Part shown: one piece after another, positions 24,122 through 35,400 of the stretch
Layout: every line of letters begins with the position of its first letter
How positions within the stretch are numbered: position 1 is the first letter of the stretch
Origin: Anadara kagoshimensis
Taxonomy: Eukaryota > Mollusca > Bivalvia > Arcoida > Arcidae
Assembly: GCA_021292105.1 (NCBI GenBank)
Contig: CM037874.1
Coordinates: 37,656,904 to 37,720,903, forward strand
Reading direction: 5' to 3'
DNA length: 64,000 nucleotides
The notes under the pieces: model-generated
The model's input: only the letters and a program-made list of their open reading frames with translations
The model's database searches: none
What the model was told of the DNA's origin: nothing
Position numbers and translations under genes: made by a program

Positions 24122-24254
24122 TATGTCAATCCCATTTGATCAGCCACGATTAGAGTGGGGAGCTGGAGATCAATATCAAGAATCTCTACCAGGGGAAACG
24201 CCAACCCGCCCTACGCATTGATTTATTAAACAAGTTTGCACGCGCAGATGGGGT

Positions 24255-24680
24255 AAAAAAAATGGACAGATACGGCATGCACTCGAGGCGCGGAAAATTC
24301 AACACATAACCCTGTGGTAACTTCTCTGTTATATCATCTACTGGTAACTGTTTTCTGTGCCATCGGGCTTGGAACTCATGCATTGGGTAGCATTGCAGTT
24401 TTTTTATAAACCCTGGCGGCAAGGCAATATTAGCTAGCTCAAGTCTCTTTAATTGCTGTCCAGATTTATCTTTTTTGCCCGGTATTGACATATTGGTATT
24501 TTTGCCAAGTAATAAACTTGTCTGTTTCAGTTTCTTTACAATTCTCCAGTGGACTTATAATTTTAAGCAATTGAAACCGTATTGATGACATTTTCTTTTA
24601 AGACATTATACTCTGTTGTTGCTATCTTCTCCAGGTAAAGTAAAGTCCCATGCATTTTCTTCACCATTCAATTTTACGCG
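24255..24680 (-). pseudogene. Transposase-like protein relic (copy 2)
   Basis: Same relic as at 18060-18480. Here the frame is open from 24491 down to 24186 and includes LKRLELANIALPPGF, HEFQARWHRKQL and ITEKLPQGYVLNF. The last ~40 residues of that frame no longer resemble the family. Confidence 0.4.
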
Positions 24681-25007
24681 TTGTTTGATTCCAGAAGAAA
24701 TAATCTTTTTATTTACACCTAGGTTTTCTGACACTTCTTTTGTAATCTCTGGTGTTTAACATTTTGGCCAAAACATAAAAAATTATACAACTTGTGGCCT
24801 TTGATTATAATCTTTTGTTTGTGAATTGTGTTCCCTTGCCAGATGAGTTTTTAGCCCTTCAGATATGTCTTTGATTAATGTCTTTGTCGTGTCTAGTTCT
24901 GTTTTACTTTTCGCTGTAGATACAATGCTCTGTTTATCTTTCTTGTTTTTGTTGCTATTGGACTTAATGAATTTAACACGGGCAACACTACCTCACTCCT
25001 TTGCTCG

Positions 25008-26830
25008 AATCTGATTTGATTCCAAATTATCTTTTATTCCGCGTATTTAAAGTCTCAAGGCTAAATTTCTTAAAGCATTGGATGTTTTAAAGGTTTTATC
25101 TAATACACACTGGGTGGTGATCAACCAACGTTACTTCATTTGTACAGGTCACTTATCAGATCTAAACTGGATTACTGGTCTATTATTTATGGATCTGCCC
25201 GTAAATCATTTATAAAAGACCCAGATACAATTCATCAACAAGGTCTACGAATATGTTTGGGGACTTTTAAAACGTCTCCAATTGTTAATTTATACGTGGC
25301 TACTGAACCTCCGCTGCATTTAAGGCGTACTAAATTATCTCTGCAATATGCCACAAAATTATTTGCAAATCCATCAAATCCGGCATTTCATTGTGTTTTT
25401 AATCCTCCTTATCAAGAGCTCTACAATAAAAAGATTAATGCTATTGCACCTTTAGGTATACGTTTCAACCACATTTGGAGGAATGTAATTTAAAACTTGA
25501 TGTTATAAAAAAAACACAAATTAACCGATGATCCACCCTGGCTTCTTGATAAACCAACGTTTAATTTGGATCTTACAAACTATAAAATGCGGAAACAAGC
25601 CAAGTCGTATATCAGCAGGAATTTGTTGCTATTAAAGATAGATATAGTCGTTTGATTCCTCCAATTATTAGAGAGGAACTACGTCAGTGGCAACCAATTA
25701 AAACTGATAGATCAAGAACTGTTGGTCGGGCATCAGCGGCCGCAGTTATTGGGGACGAAACAATAAGTATTCGCTTTCCAAATGAAAGTTCCCAATTCAA
25801 ACCTAAGGCTACAGCAATATTACTTGCTTTAGAGTTTATTTCATAATTGCCTCATAACAATTTTATTATATGCTCTGACTTGTTATCTGTCCTTCTGGCA
25901 ATAAAGAGCAGAAAGTTTGATCACCCTCTCATTTGTGAAATTCTGGAATTGCATAGTTCAGTTACATATGCAGTTTCAGATTTTAATAAAATAATACATT
26001 ATTGTTGGTTGTCTAGCGATGCTGGCATTAAAGGCAACACAAAAGCCGATTTAGCTGCTAAAGCAGAATTGTCTAAAAATATAACGTCTTGCTTATTTTA
26101 CATACTGTTTTAAAACCATTGATATGCAATTATATTAATGATCAATGGTCAAATCATTGGAATAGCCAGGAACATAATAAGTTATTTTCAATTCAGCCTT
26201 GTTTTGGATTTACACCTTTATCCCAGTACAATAGGCATAAAAGTCAGTACCGTAACTACCTATGACGCAACCGAGGCAACTGCCTCGGTAAAAAAAATTA
26301 ACAAGTACTTTTTCGCACAGAAGTGATATTTTGAGAGTTTAAACTTCTAAACTATCCTCTAACCTGAATTACGAGGTTTATTGGTGTGGTTAAACTAGTT
26401 TTTATGGCACAAAAACTATTCCACCAATTTTACAACAGCTGGTCTAGTTTTGGGCTTTCCTATTATACTGTATCATAATACCTTCCGTATATGTGAAAGA
26501 TGTGTAAAACATTGAGACAGTTAGTACTGTATAGATTGGTCTTTACTTCTTGCCTCGGTTTATTTAAGGGCCTAGTTACTGTACTGAAAGTATTGTTCTT
26601 CGGCGCTGTAGAATCGGCCATAGTTATTTTACACACAAAGGGAGAACAACCTTCCCAGTGTATCCCTTGTCAAGGTCAACAATCTGTCCAGCACATTTTG
26701 CTGGATTGTGTTGACTTTGCACCTACAAGGGATACTTTTTATTTAGCAATATCAGCAAGATCTTTTTACTAATGTCAGTGGACATCAAATTTTAAACTTC
26801 CTTCGGGAAATTAACTTGATTAATAAATTA
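25008..26830 (+). pseudogene. RNase H-bearing LINE polymerase, 3' part (copy 2)
   Basis: The reverse transcriptase thumb region (25140-25493) is followed by an RNase H domain split over two frames. Its parts are ASAAAVIG near 25735, KATAILLALEFI (25806-25840, acidic Glu position lost to Thr/Ala), IICSDLLSVLLAI (25870) and GNTKADLAAKA near 26035. A Cys-rich tail, QCIPC then HILLDCVDFAP, lies at 26660-26730. C-terminal RNase H plus such a tail is typical of I-superfamily LINEs. Several frame breaks and a 342-bp MITE at 26245-26586 disrupt it. Confidence 0.8.
26245..26586. mobile_element. 342-bp MITE with TIRs, inserted in the LINE
   Basis: The left end CAGTACCGTAACTAC and the right end TAGTTACTGTACTG are imperfect inverted repeats. 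The element is flanked by the 5-bp direct repeat aaagt (26240-26244 and 26587-26591). The LINE protein resumes after it. Internal 'gcctcggt' motifs occur near both ends. Confidence 0.75.
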
Positions 26831-26929
26831 TAATTGTTTTATCATATATAGCTCAGTGATTTAATTAAAAATTGTCTGGTTTTATCAGTTTAGCAATATT
26901 ATTATTATATAATTAATAAATTCCATCTT

Positions 26930-27345
26930 TATGATTGGCTAAAACGGTAACACGTGACCATTGGATCTCACATCATATACCACGGATTTTCCGGTGAATA
27001 TCAAATTCGGTGTACGTCATCGATTTTTGTCGACATTCTCCGTAAAATGATTAGAACGTCATCAATCAAGTGTACGCAAGTGATTGTGTCTTGTTATTTT
27101 TTTTTTCATAGAACGTTGACGTTATGGCATTATCAATTTACAATGTAGTGTGTAATTAAGTGTGTCTCATCCGGAATGTCATTTATTTTTCTTAAAAAGT
27201 CAGATTGAGCTAACTAATGCGGAATAATTTTAGTGTGATCAACCAGGGTGGACAGGGAAATCTAACATCGGTAAAATAGTTAGATTGCCTGGTCAAGGTT
27301 TGAGAAAACATTGTCAACCGGAGGGTAAATTATATAATAAAACAG
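26930..27345. other. Repeat-like spacer, no gene seen
   Basis: The segment 'ccggtgaatatcaaattcgg' near 26990 shares words with the foldback at 27346-27479, so this may be a degraded relative. No coding signal. Confidence 0.4.
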
Positions 27346-27479
27346 TTATGGACTTTTTAGTGGTTGTATATGGTGTGATATTCACCGGAAAAATAAATAT
27401 TGACCTCGGCTGTCGCCTCGATCAATATTTATTTTTCCGGTGAATATCACACCATATACAACCACTAAAAAGTCCATAA
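27346..27479. repeat. Perfect 58-bp-arm foldback
   Basis: The arms 27346-27403 and 27422-27479 are exact reverse complements, separated by an 18-bp loop (cctcggctgtcgcctcga). Arm landmarks are 'ttatggactttttagtggtt' and 'ccggtgaatatcacacca'. Confidence 0.95.
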
Positions 27480-27489
27480 TTGTTATTTT

Positions 27490-28880
27490 TAGGTTGTGTT
27501 ATTGATACTATAGTATCTTTTACTTTTTCTAGCCGCGAATAGCTGCAATATTGCTGATACGACTTTAAACAATAATTCACTCACTCACCCAGTCGTATTT
27601 TATTAATAATTTAAAAAATAATATATATATCATTTCATAAAGAAATAAATACATTTTATTATGATACAAGAATATTTATTTATTTCGCAAATTAAAAATG
27701 TTTGAACTATTTTTACGCCGACTTGTTGATAAGTCAACCACTGCCAAACATTAAGTTACTGCGCAAAATGACCAAATTTGACTATAGGCTGTCTGCGCTA
27801 TTTTGCTTTACAAAATCTTTTAAGGTGGAAAACATCTTTAAATTTTTTATGTAACGTAAAGGAGAAGCTTATAAATAGTCAAATTCCAGAATATGAAGCA
27901 TGAACTTAATAGTTTGCTTGGTGCCGGTAATGCGTAGAGGGTTAACGTTGCACCGAATAAATGGAAAAAAAAACACGGTGTTTACAAAGCGGTTTTATTT
28001 GCTAAAAAGAGTATTCCAAAACTAATAGTTTAAACAATATTTTATTTTGATGAAATACGGGATACATAATTACAAAAAGATACAATGAGGATTCCGGAAC
28101 AAGAGTGAAACTCATATAAACCAGTCTCCTTCAATATAATATGTTACAATATATACATCAACATGAAGTTACAATATTTAAAAAAAATAAACTAATGGAT
28201 GTATAATTAATTATTGAATGGATTAAATAAATAAGTAAATAAATACAGATAAAAATATAGTAAATAAATATAAATAAAAACTAATAGTAAGGGTTTTATG
28301 GTGAAATTTGTACAGATAATAGCTTGGGGCATGCACTGATAATGCTTATGTGAATTTCTCTAATTTGATTGTGCATTGAATAAAAACGTACATTTGAAAA
28401 CGTCCTTTATTTTCCTTGTACCCAAAGGTTACACGTTTTGTGATATTACAATTACCTGACAAAAAGGTATCCCGTCACTATATATTTTCTTTGTAGCCGA
28501 TGGTATTTTTGCTAGGCAACTCTTTATTTTAGAACTCTGATCAGGATACTTCATTCAATAATTTCTTCACTGGTACTTGTTACGGGTTACACGGAGTTTT
28601 GACGCGTTTTTCAGCAAAATTCGTGAATGTTAAAATATTTCACCCAATAAATTTATTATTGCTCATTTAAAAAGCACACTTTTTCCACTTTACTGATGAT
28701 ACAAAACTTTCCATATTATACTTTTAAATTTGGAAAATATACACCATCTTATCCCAACTTGACGCTCTTTAATCAATTGCGCACCTGAATGTGCTACCGA
28801 CGCTAGTCGTGCACTCATATTTCATAACACAATGACACAAGACTTTTAGAATCATGCACATTTGTTTCATTACACTATGA
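27490..28880. other. AT-rich interval, no gene seen
   Basis: No ORF, splice pair or recognised repeat beyond A/T-rich low-complexity sequence (for example 28180-28280). Confidence 0.5.
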
Positions 28881-28886
28881 ATGTCA

Positions 28887-29245
28887 ACCACTGCAGTAGC
28901 TCAGTTAGTAGAGTGTTCGCTCCGTAAGTGGGAGGTCGTGGGTTCGAATCCCGGCCGGGTCTGACCCAAGACTTGAAAGTGGGTAGTGATTGTTCTTTCG
29001 TCAAGCACTCGGCATTATGAAATGAAAGTCGCGGTTCTTTCGGATGGGAACTTAAAATAAACGAGGTCCCGTTTCACGGTGGGCTTGGCACGCAAAAGAA
29101 CCCTGCTGTATAATGCCATCGGCGCAACGCACAGTCAAAATTTCTGCACTTTCGCCTATAGCTGGCGACGTCTCGATATAAGTGAACTATTCTTGACTGG
29201 GACGTTAAACACCATTACTACTACTACTACTACTACTACTACTAT
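28887..29245 (+). mobile_element. tRNA-headed SINE, full length
   Basis: The head has a polymerase III A box (tagctcagttagtagagtg) and B box (gggttcgaatccc). A body follows with 'gacccaagacttgaaagtgg', 'tctttcggatgggaacttaa' and a 3' part 'gacgtctcgatataagtga'. It ends 'gggacgttaaacaccatt' and an (ACT)n tail (29213-29243). Other copies lie at 39955-40262, 46160-46330 and 56272-56949. The conserved body suggests one of the bivalve SINE families; the family name is not certain. Confidence 0.85.
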
Positions 29246-29341
29246 GAATGTCACTTTCTATTGATTATAATTTAAACATTAAAAAGGGTGCTACAAAGTT
29301 ACGGCGTTTTTTCTAGCCTAAAGGAACTAAACAACTTTTAA

Positions 29342-29349
29342 TGACGTCA
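29342..29349. promoter_or_regulatory. CRE-like palindrome upstream of the coiled-coil gene
   Basis: TGACGTCA lies 104 bp before the start codon at 29453, with a half-site CGTCA at about 29361. This is the sequence bound by CREB/ATF factors. Proximity to a start codon makes a promoter role plausible, not proven. Confidence 0.4.
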
Positions 29350-29452
29350 TTTGTAAGAAACGTCACAATTGTTGTCATGTGAATTGGAGAGGACAACTCA
29401 ATAAAGAAGAACAGACAAGAATACGATTAGAAGAAGAACAAAAAATCAGAAA

Positions 29453-32400
29453 ATGTCTAAGAAAGAAAACAAAAACAAGTCAAACGGTGAGTACTAAACG
29501 CAAAAAAACCTAATCATGTAAGAATTTCAAAATTAGCGTGGGATAAATAGATCTATGAATGAATTATGGGCAGATTTCTTTTCAAATACATCAACGGGGG
29601 ATGGGGGGGGCAACTGAAAAAAAAATCCACTTCCTCCCCGGATGATCCGACTAAGGAGCGAATCCGGTCCTTCCGGATAAAAAGCGAGCGTTCTATCAAA
29701 ATGCTAAATGTCTGGCAGTATATCACTACACTTTACTTTCAAAAACTAGAATATACCATGTATATGCAACACTGCAGTACCACAACTAGCTTTGCCCCGT
29801 TACACAAAACTACAGAGGGTAAGAAATGTAAACTATATTACACAACGGATGTTGTGATAAAAATCAAACATACAAATCACAACCCCAAAGCAAAGCAAAA
29901 ACTTTGAAAAAGGACAAATTAAGTAAAAGCGAATTTCCATCAGGGAAGTGAAGCCGGGTGTGAAGGAAGCATTATGTTTTTTTAAATTTTTGACAAAACG
30001 GCAATAAATAAATATAATAAAAATCATACTGAATAAAACAAAGTATAGATAGTAAGAGCGGTACATGACATAAGACACCGCGAAACGCAAAGAAAAACTA
30101 ACCAGAAGATAAGCAAACGAACAACATGCAACAATGTACTTCCCAGCGTCGGAAGAGCCACAAATTGTAACATGAAACAAAGAGAGAACATGAAACAGCT
30201 AAATCGGGACTCGAACCCGGGGCCTTCCCAAAGCTACCGACTGAGCCGTTCCCGGTGACCCATCGAGCCCGGACGGCCACAATGTCACTGTTAGCAGCAT
30301 AACGAAACCAAGAAGCAGACATATACTACTGTAAGAAATATATCAACGTTTTTAATTTTTTTCTTCTTATTATCAAGTTTTATTTTACAATTTCAGAAGA
30401 GAAAAGAAGAGGATTTTTTGGCCGATTGTTCAGCTCGAGTAAGAAAAAAGAAAAACGAAGAATGATGGAGGAAATGTTAGGTATATAAGTGTGAGAAATG
30501 TACTCTTTTTATAGTTCGCATAAAACTACCAAGGCAAAATTATCCGCCTAAACGATGGTATACTATACAGTGCTTCCTCGTTGTATTGCCCCTCGTTATA
30601 TCGCCAAGAATTGTGCCCGTTCTGTTTTCCTTCTATATATTTTCCCTCTTTATACCGCCGATTTTTCTGTTGTACGAAAGGTGGCATTATAACGAGGGAG
30701 CACTGTACATTAGTTGTCTTTGAGTGAGGGAGATGGGTGAACATTTGTTTACCCATTACAAGTCATATTTCCTGAGAGAAATGTGATTTGTACATGGTGA
30801 ACAAATGTTCATTTCTCCCTCAAACAAAGGCAATAAATTGTTTATTATACTGAAAAATAACCATGGTAATAAGAAAGACAGGAAGAAAGAAAAATATTTT
30901 TTAAAAGGGTAAAAACATCACATTTTCTCCGATTCATTGATTTTTTTTCTCTCCTATCGGAACTCTTCACTCTTTTGCTTGGATATATTGTTTCTATTTC
31001 AGATATACAACAGGCCATGTCGGAGAGCCTGTCGTCCTTTTCCGGTCTGAAGTCTGAACTATTTGAAGGCTTACAGAATACCTTGACAAAAGTAGACAAG
31101 TTTAATAGATGTCTGAATGAATTTGTATCAGAGAGAAATAATAAAGGTATAGTCCTAATCAACAGAGATTCAATCGTTTAATTAAACCGTTCATATAGCT
31201 AAAGCATTAACTGGAGTCAACGGTTTACACTTTTATCGAAACACCACCATTGAAAAAAATGACTACATATAGCTCTGGTTAAAAATTAATAGAACTGTCT
31301 CTTGAGAGCCAAATACCCCGCCCAAACATTTAATGTTTTCCCGCGACCTTGACCTTTCCGATACGACCTTGGTTCAAATTTTGCAAGGTTATGACACACC
31401 TTTGAACCATGAAGATTATTAATAAAAATACTTGAGATGTACTTTGAACATTTGGTATGCAAGCATATCAAACATAATTATAATCAGTTTTGTTACTGAA
31501 GCTGCAGGTTGTTATTTATTTCAGTTTTGAGCCATATTTCAGGTACCGAAATTTAGACCGTCTCGAACGCTCAAAAAGAGTATCTCTTTTGAAATCAGAT
31601 TTGTGCCAGATTGAAAAATCGTGGAGAAACTGCGTTTTGCTCATATTTTTGTAATCGACATATCGTTAAGAACGCGTTACGATTGCTTTCAAATATGAGT
31701 TTAGCACCAAGATTTTTTTTTCAAGAAAACGATTTTGTAGATACATTGAGACCATTAAGAAAAGATATCACGTTCGAATACTTCAAATCATGCAATTTTC
31801 GTCAATATTACTGATTTTGTTCTGTGTTTGTGTTCATGTAATATCCATCAGAAATAAAAGTGATTATGAATTTTATAGTTTGTACTTCTATTTAAATTTG
31901 TCTTTCATCTTATGGCGTTTTTCCAGATATTTTAGATGATTTACGGAACCAGCTTCATAATTCTAGGAAAGAGGAGAAATCATATAATGAAGAAATCAGA
32001 AGAATTACAGAAAAACTCCATCAACGAGAGATAGAGATGTGTAAACTAGAGGCGGAAAATAATGAACTCCATAAAGAAATAGAAAGAAAAGGAGATAACT
32101 TAAAGCAAACAGAAGGTATGTATAATATCTTCACAGCACAAAGAAATTTCGTGTATAGCAATTGGTTAACTTTCCGGGGTACATAGAACTATTCATGGGA
32201 CCGTGTAACCTGCCAAAACCCTGTATAACTTATGATGTATGTGTCGATTTTAGTGTGCAACAAGAGCGTTAGCTTAACAAATGCGGGACTTTGAAGCTCA
32301 CCTGATCAACTTATGCATAATTATCAAAAATTTATTAATCTATATAAAAAACAGGTGTTATTGTTATTGCAATATTTTATTTTATTTTATTTTAGGGATA

Positions 32401-35400
32401 TTTAAAATGAAGTTATCATATCTGTACAATAAAAATGTCGTTATTGCAGGTTTAGGCAAATCTCCCTTACTTTAAACAAAAAAATCCCTTAAAATTACCA
32501 CCAATCTCACAGTCTGATTTTATAAAGATATAGCATGTATGCCATTAGGTTTGATGGTAGAAATATTAACAAAGAATCGTACTAGTATCTCTCTAAACAG
32601 GAGTCTCGCGATTCGACACGGTGGCTGTATGGTCTAAAGGGCGTGCCTACGGGTCTCAGTGCCTCTCACTGCCTAGTTTTATACCCAATAGGGGACAGAT
32701 CCTATTGCGAGACAGTTTGTCAGATTCCTTGCCGATCTGACAAACTGTCTCGCAATAGGATCTAGTCGATGTTCATCAAGCTAGACACTATGGAACTTGG
32801 AGATGCCGATTTTTTGGTCAGTAGAAAATTGTCAGTACAGATAAATGTACAATAATATATAGTTCGTACTGTTAAAAGCAACACTGTGTGACTATACACC
32901 ACCATTTCAATTAATATTAACTGGATTTGATTTTTGTAGAACAAATTGAAAAATCTAAAGTCACGTTACAGTCAGTGAAAGAAGAAAAAATGGACCTACG
33001 TCTACAGATTCAGAAACAGGAAAATGTTATTCAAGAATTAAAATCGAATTCTATGTACATGAACGTATCAACAGATAAACTATCGGGTATGAAGTAAAAG
33101 ACAAAGTTTTCAGTCTTCGATGTATTGAACAATATTCACAAAAACAAAGAACACAACAGCACCACAAAGTAGACACGACCTTAGAATGTAACTGGATATA
33201 CTTGACACACCGACATCAACTTCCCGTATACGAGACGATAAGGAAAAACAGTCACGACCACGAACATCCAGTGTAAGAAATGACGAAATGACGGACACAC
33301 ACGGACACTAATTACCAATAAACGAAATGGCGAGAAAAATTACACACACATAAACACAACCTTCCATTGTACGAAATGATAAGAAAAAATACACACACAC
33401 GAACACGACCTTCCAATGTACGAAATGATAAGAAAAAATAATCACGCTGGAACACAGACTTTCATTGTACGAAATGATAAGAAAAAATAATCACGCACGA
33501 ACACGAACTTTCAGTATACGAAATGATAAGCAAAAAATAATCACGCACGAACACGAACTTTCAGTGTACGAAATGATAAGCAAAAAATAATCACGCACGA
33601 ACACGAACTTTCAGTATACGAAATGATAAGCAAAAAATAATCACGCACGAACACGAACTTTCAGTGTACGAAATGATAAGCAAAACATAATCACGCACGA
33701 ACATAAACTTTCAGTGTACGAAATGATAAGAAAAACAAACACCCACACGCACACGAACTATTAGTGTACGAAATAATTAGAAAAAACATACACAAACATG
33801 AACACGAACTTCCAATTTGCGAAATAATAAGAAAATAAACACACACACGAACGTGATCTTCCAATGTAAGAATTGATAAGCAAATACACACACACTTACA
33901 CGAATTTCCAATGATGGAAATGATAAGCAAAACACACGCATGCGTACATGAATTTCTAGCTCTATTTGGGAGAGCTTCATTAGACATAACAAGGGTAAAA
34001 TTTTCTGCCACACCAACTATAGTCGGTAATTGACGGATCCCCGACCACGCCCACAATGTTCTGACAAAAGCCCGACATGTTGAATTACACACAAATAGAA
34101 TGAAAACTCGGCCTGAACATTAATACGCCATTTGTTGTCGTGACGCTGCTTTGGTACCATGATGGCGGCCAATGTCGGAACATAAAAGGCGTGGCCGGCG
34201 ATACGTCAATTCTCGATATAAGTAAAGCACTGACTGGGACATAAAACCTCATTCAAGCAGGTTTGGAGTTCTAGTTCGGGATATACAATTGGCAGTAATA
34301 ATCAGATGAATAAAATATAACTCAAATGTTCTATCTTAATTTTTTTCTACAGAACATATAAAGGAATTAGAATCAAGAATCCAAGATTTGAAAGAAGAAA
34401 AAATTAAACTGATGGTAAGCATCTTCAAAACTTGTTTATTAATGTGGATTTTCGTGGTGGTTTGGTGGTTTCAAGTTGAAACTATTAACGCAGTCTGTGG
34501 TTTCTGTTTTTCGCAATTTTATAACATATATTTTTATCGCTTACATTTAAATTCGCGGATCAGGGTATCCCCGAAAACAACGAACATTGGCACACCTTGT
34601 AAACTTATGATTTCACAAAACTTGCTTATTAATGTGGATTTTCGTGGTGGTTTGGTGGTTTCAAGTTGAGATTGTAAATTCGCAGTTTCTGGTTTCTGTT
34701 TAACGCAATTTTATAACATATATTTTTATCGCTTACATTTAAATTCGCGGATCAGGGTATCCGCGAAAACAACGAACATTGGCACACCTTGTAAACTTAT
34801 AATTTCACAAAACTTGCTTATTAATGTGGATTTTCGTGGTGGTTTGGTGGTTTCAAGTTGAGATTGTAAATTCGCAGTTTCTGGTTTCTGTTTAACGCAA
34901 TTTTATAACATATATTTTTATCGCTTGCATTTAAATTCGTGGATCAGAGTATCTGCCAAAACAACGAACATTGGCACACCTTGTAAACATGATTTCACAG
35001 TATGGTTGGTTAAAAAATGTCTGTTCAAAAGTTTTTACTTTACTTCTTGATTGTGATTCAGATATGGATTAGTATGCTTGTTTTGGATTTATGAAAATGG
35101 TATTCGTCATCAAACTGATCAATACCACTGAATGATATGGAACGTCGAAAATCGGGAATAATGTTCTTTTTTAATTACTTTAAAATTAATTATACTGGCC
35201 CTGGTTTCACATTTATTCATTAACTAAAATTTTCCCGAAGTTAAATCTGGCGAAATTGAAAGCTGAATAAATGTGTTTTTTAAAATGTTCATGAATTTTA
35301 GGTGTTATTTTGAAGATCAATCTAAGCTTATTACATCTATAGTCTAATTTAGTTCAAACTTTATACATGTATTTGCAATACCATAGAATATTGCCAAACG

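Larger units (their letters stand above)
21339..26482 (+). repeat. Large segmental duplication, copy 2
   Basis: Partner of 15149-19941. It retains the RNase H and zinc-tail parts of the LINE that copy 1 has lost, and lacks the foldback at 18890-19035. Identity is highest over repeat C/D and the following 1.6 kb, and lower across the G-run element inside the LTR (23850-24075). Confidence 0.85.

Noticed and set aside
28887..28960. Possible tRNA gene with good A and B boxes
   Set aside because: The sequence continues into a SINE body found at several other places, and no clean acceptor stem closes the structure.
30195..30285. Possible minus-strand tRNA gene
   Set aside because: B box is good but no full cloverleaf with paired acceptor stem could be drawn; a SINE head is more likely.
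34388..34669. 93-codon ORF running through exon 6 of the coiled-coil gene
   Set aside because: It reads past a consensus donor into the 190-bp tandem repeat; the next exon is in phase with the spliced form.
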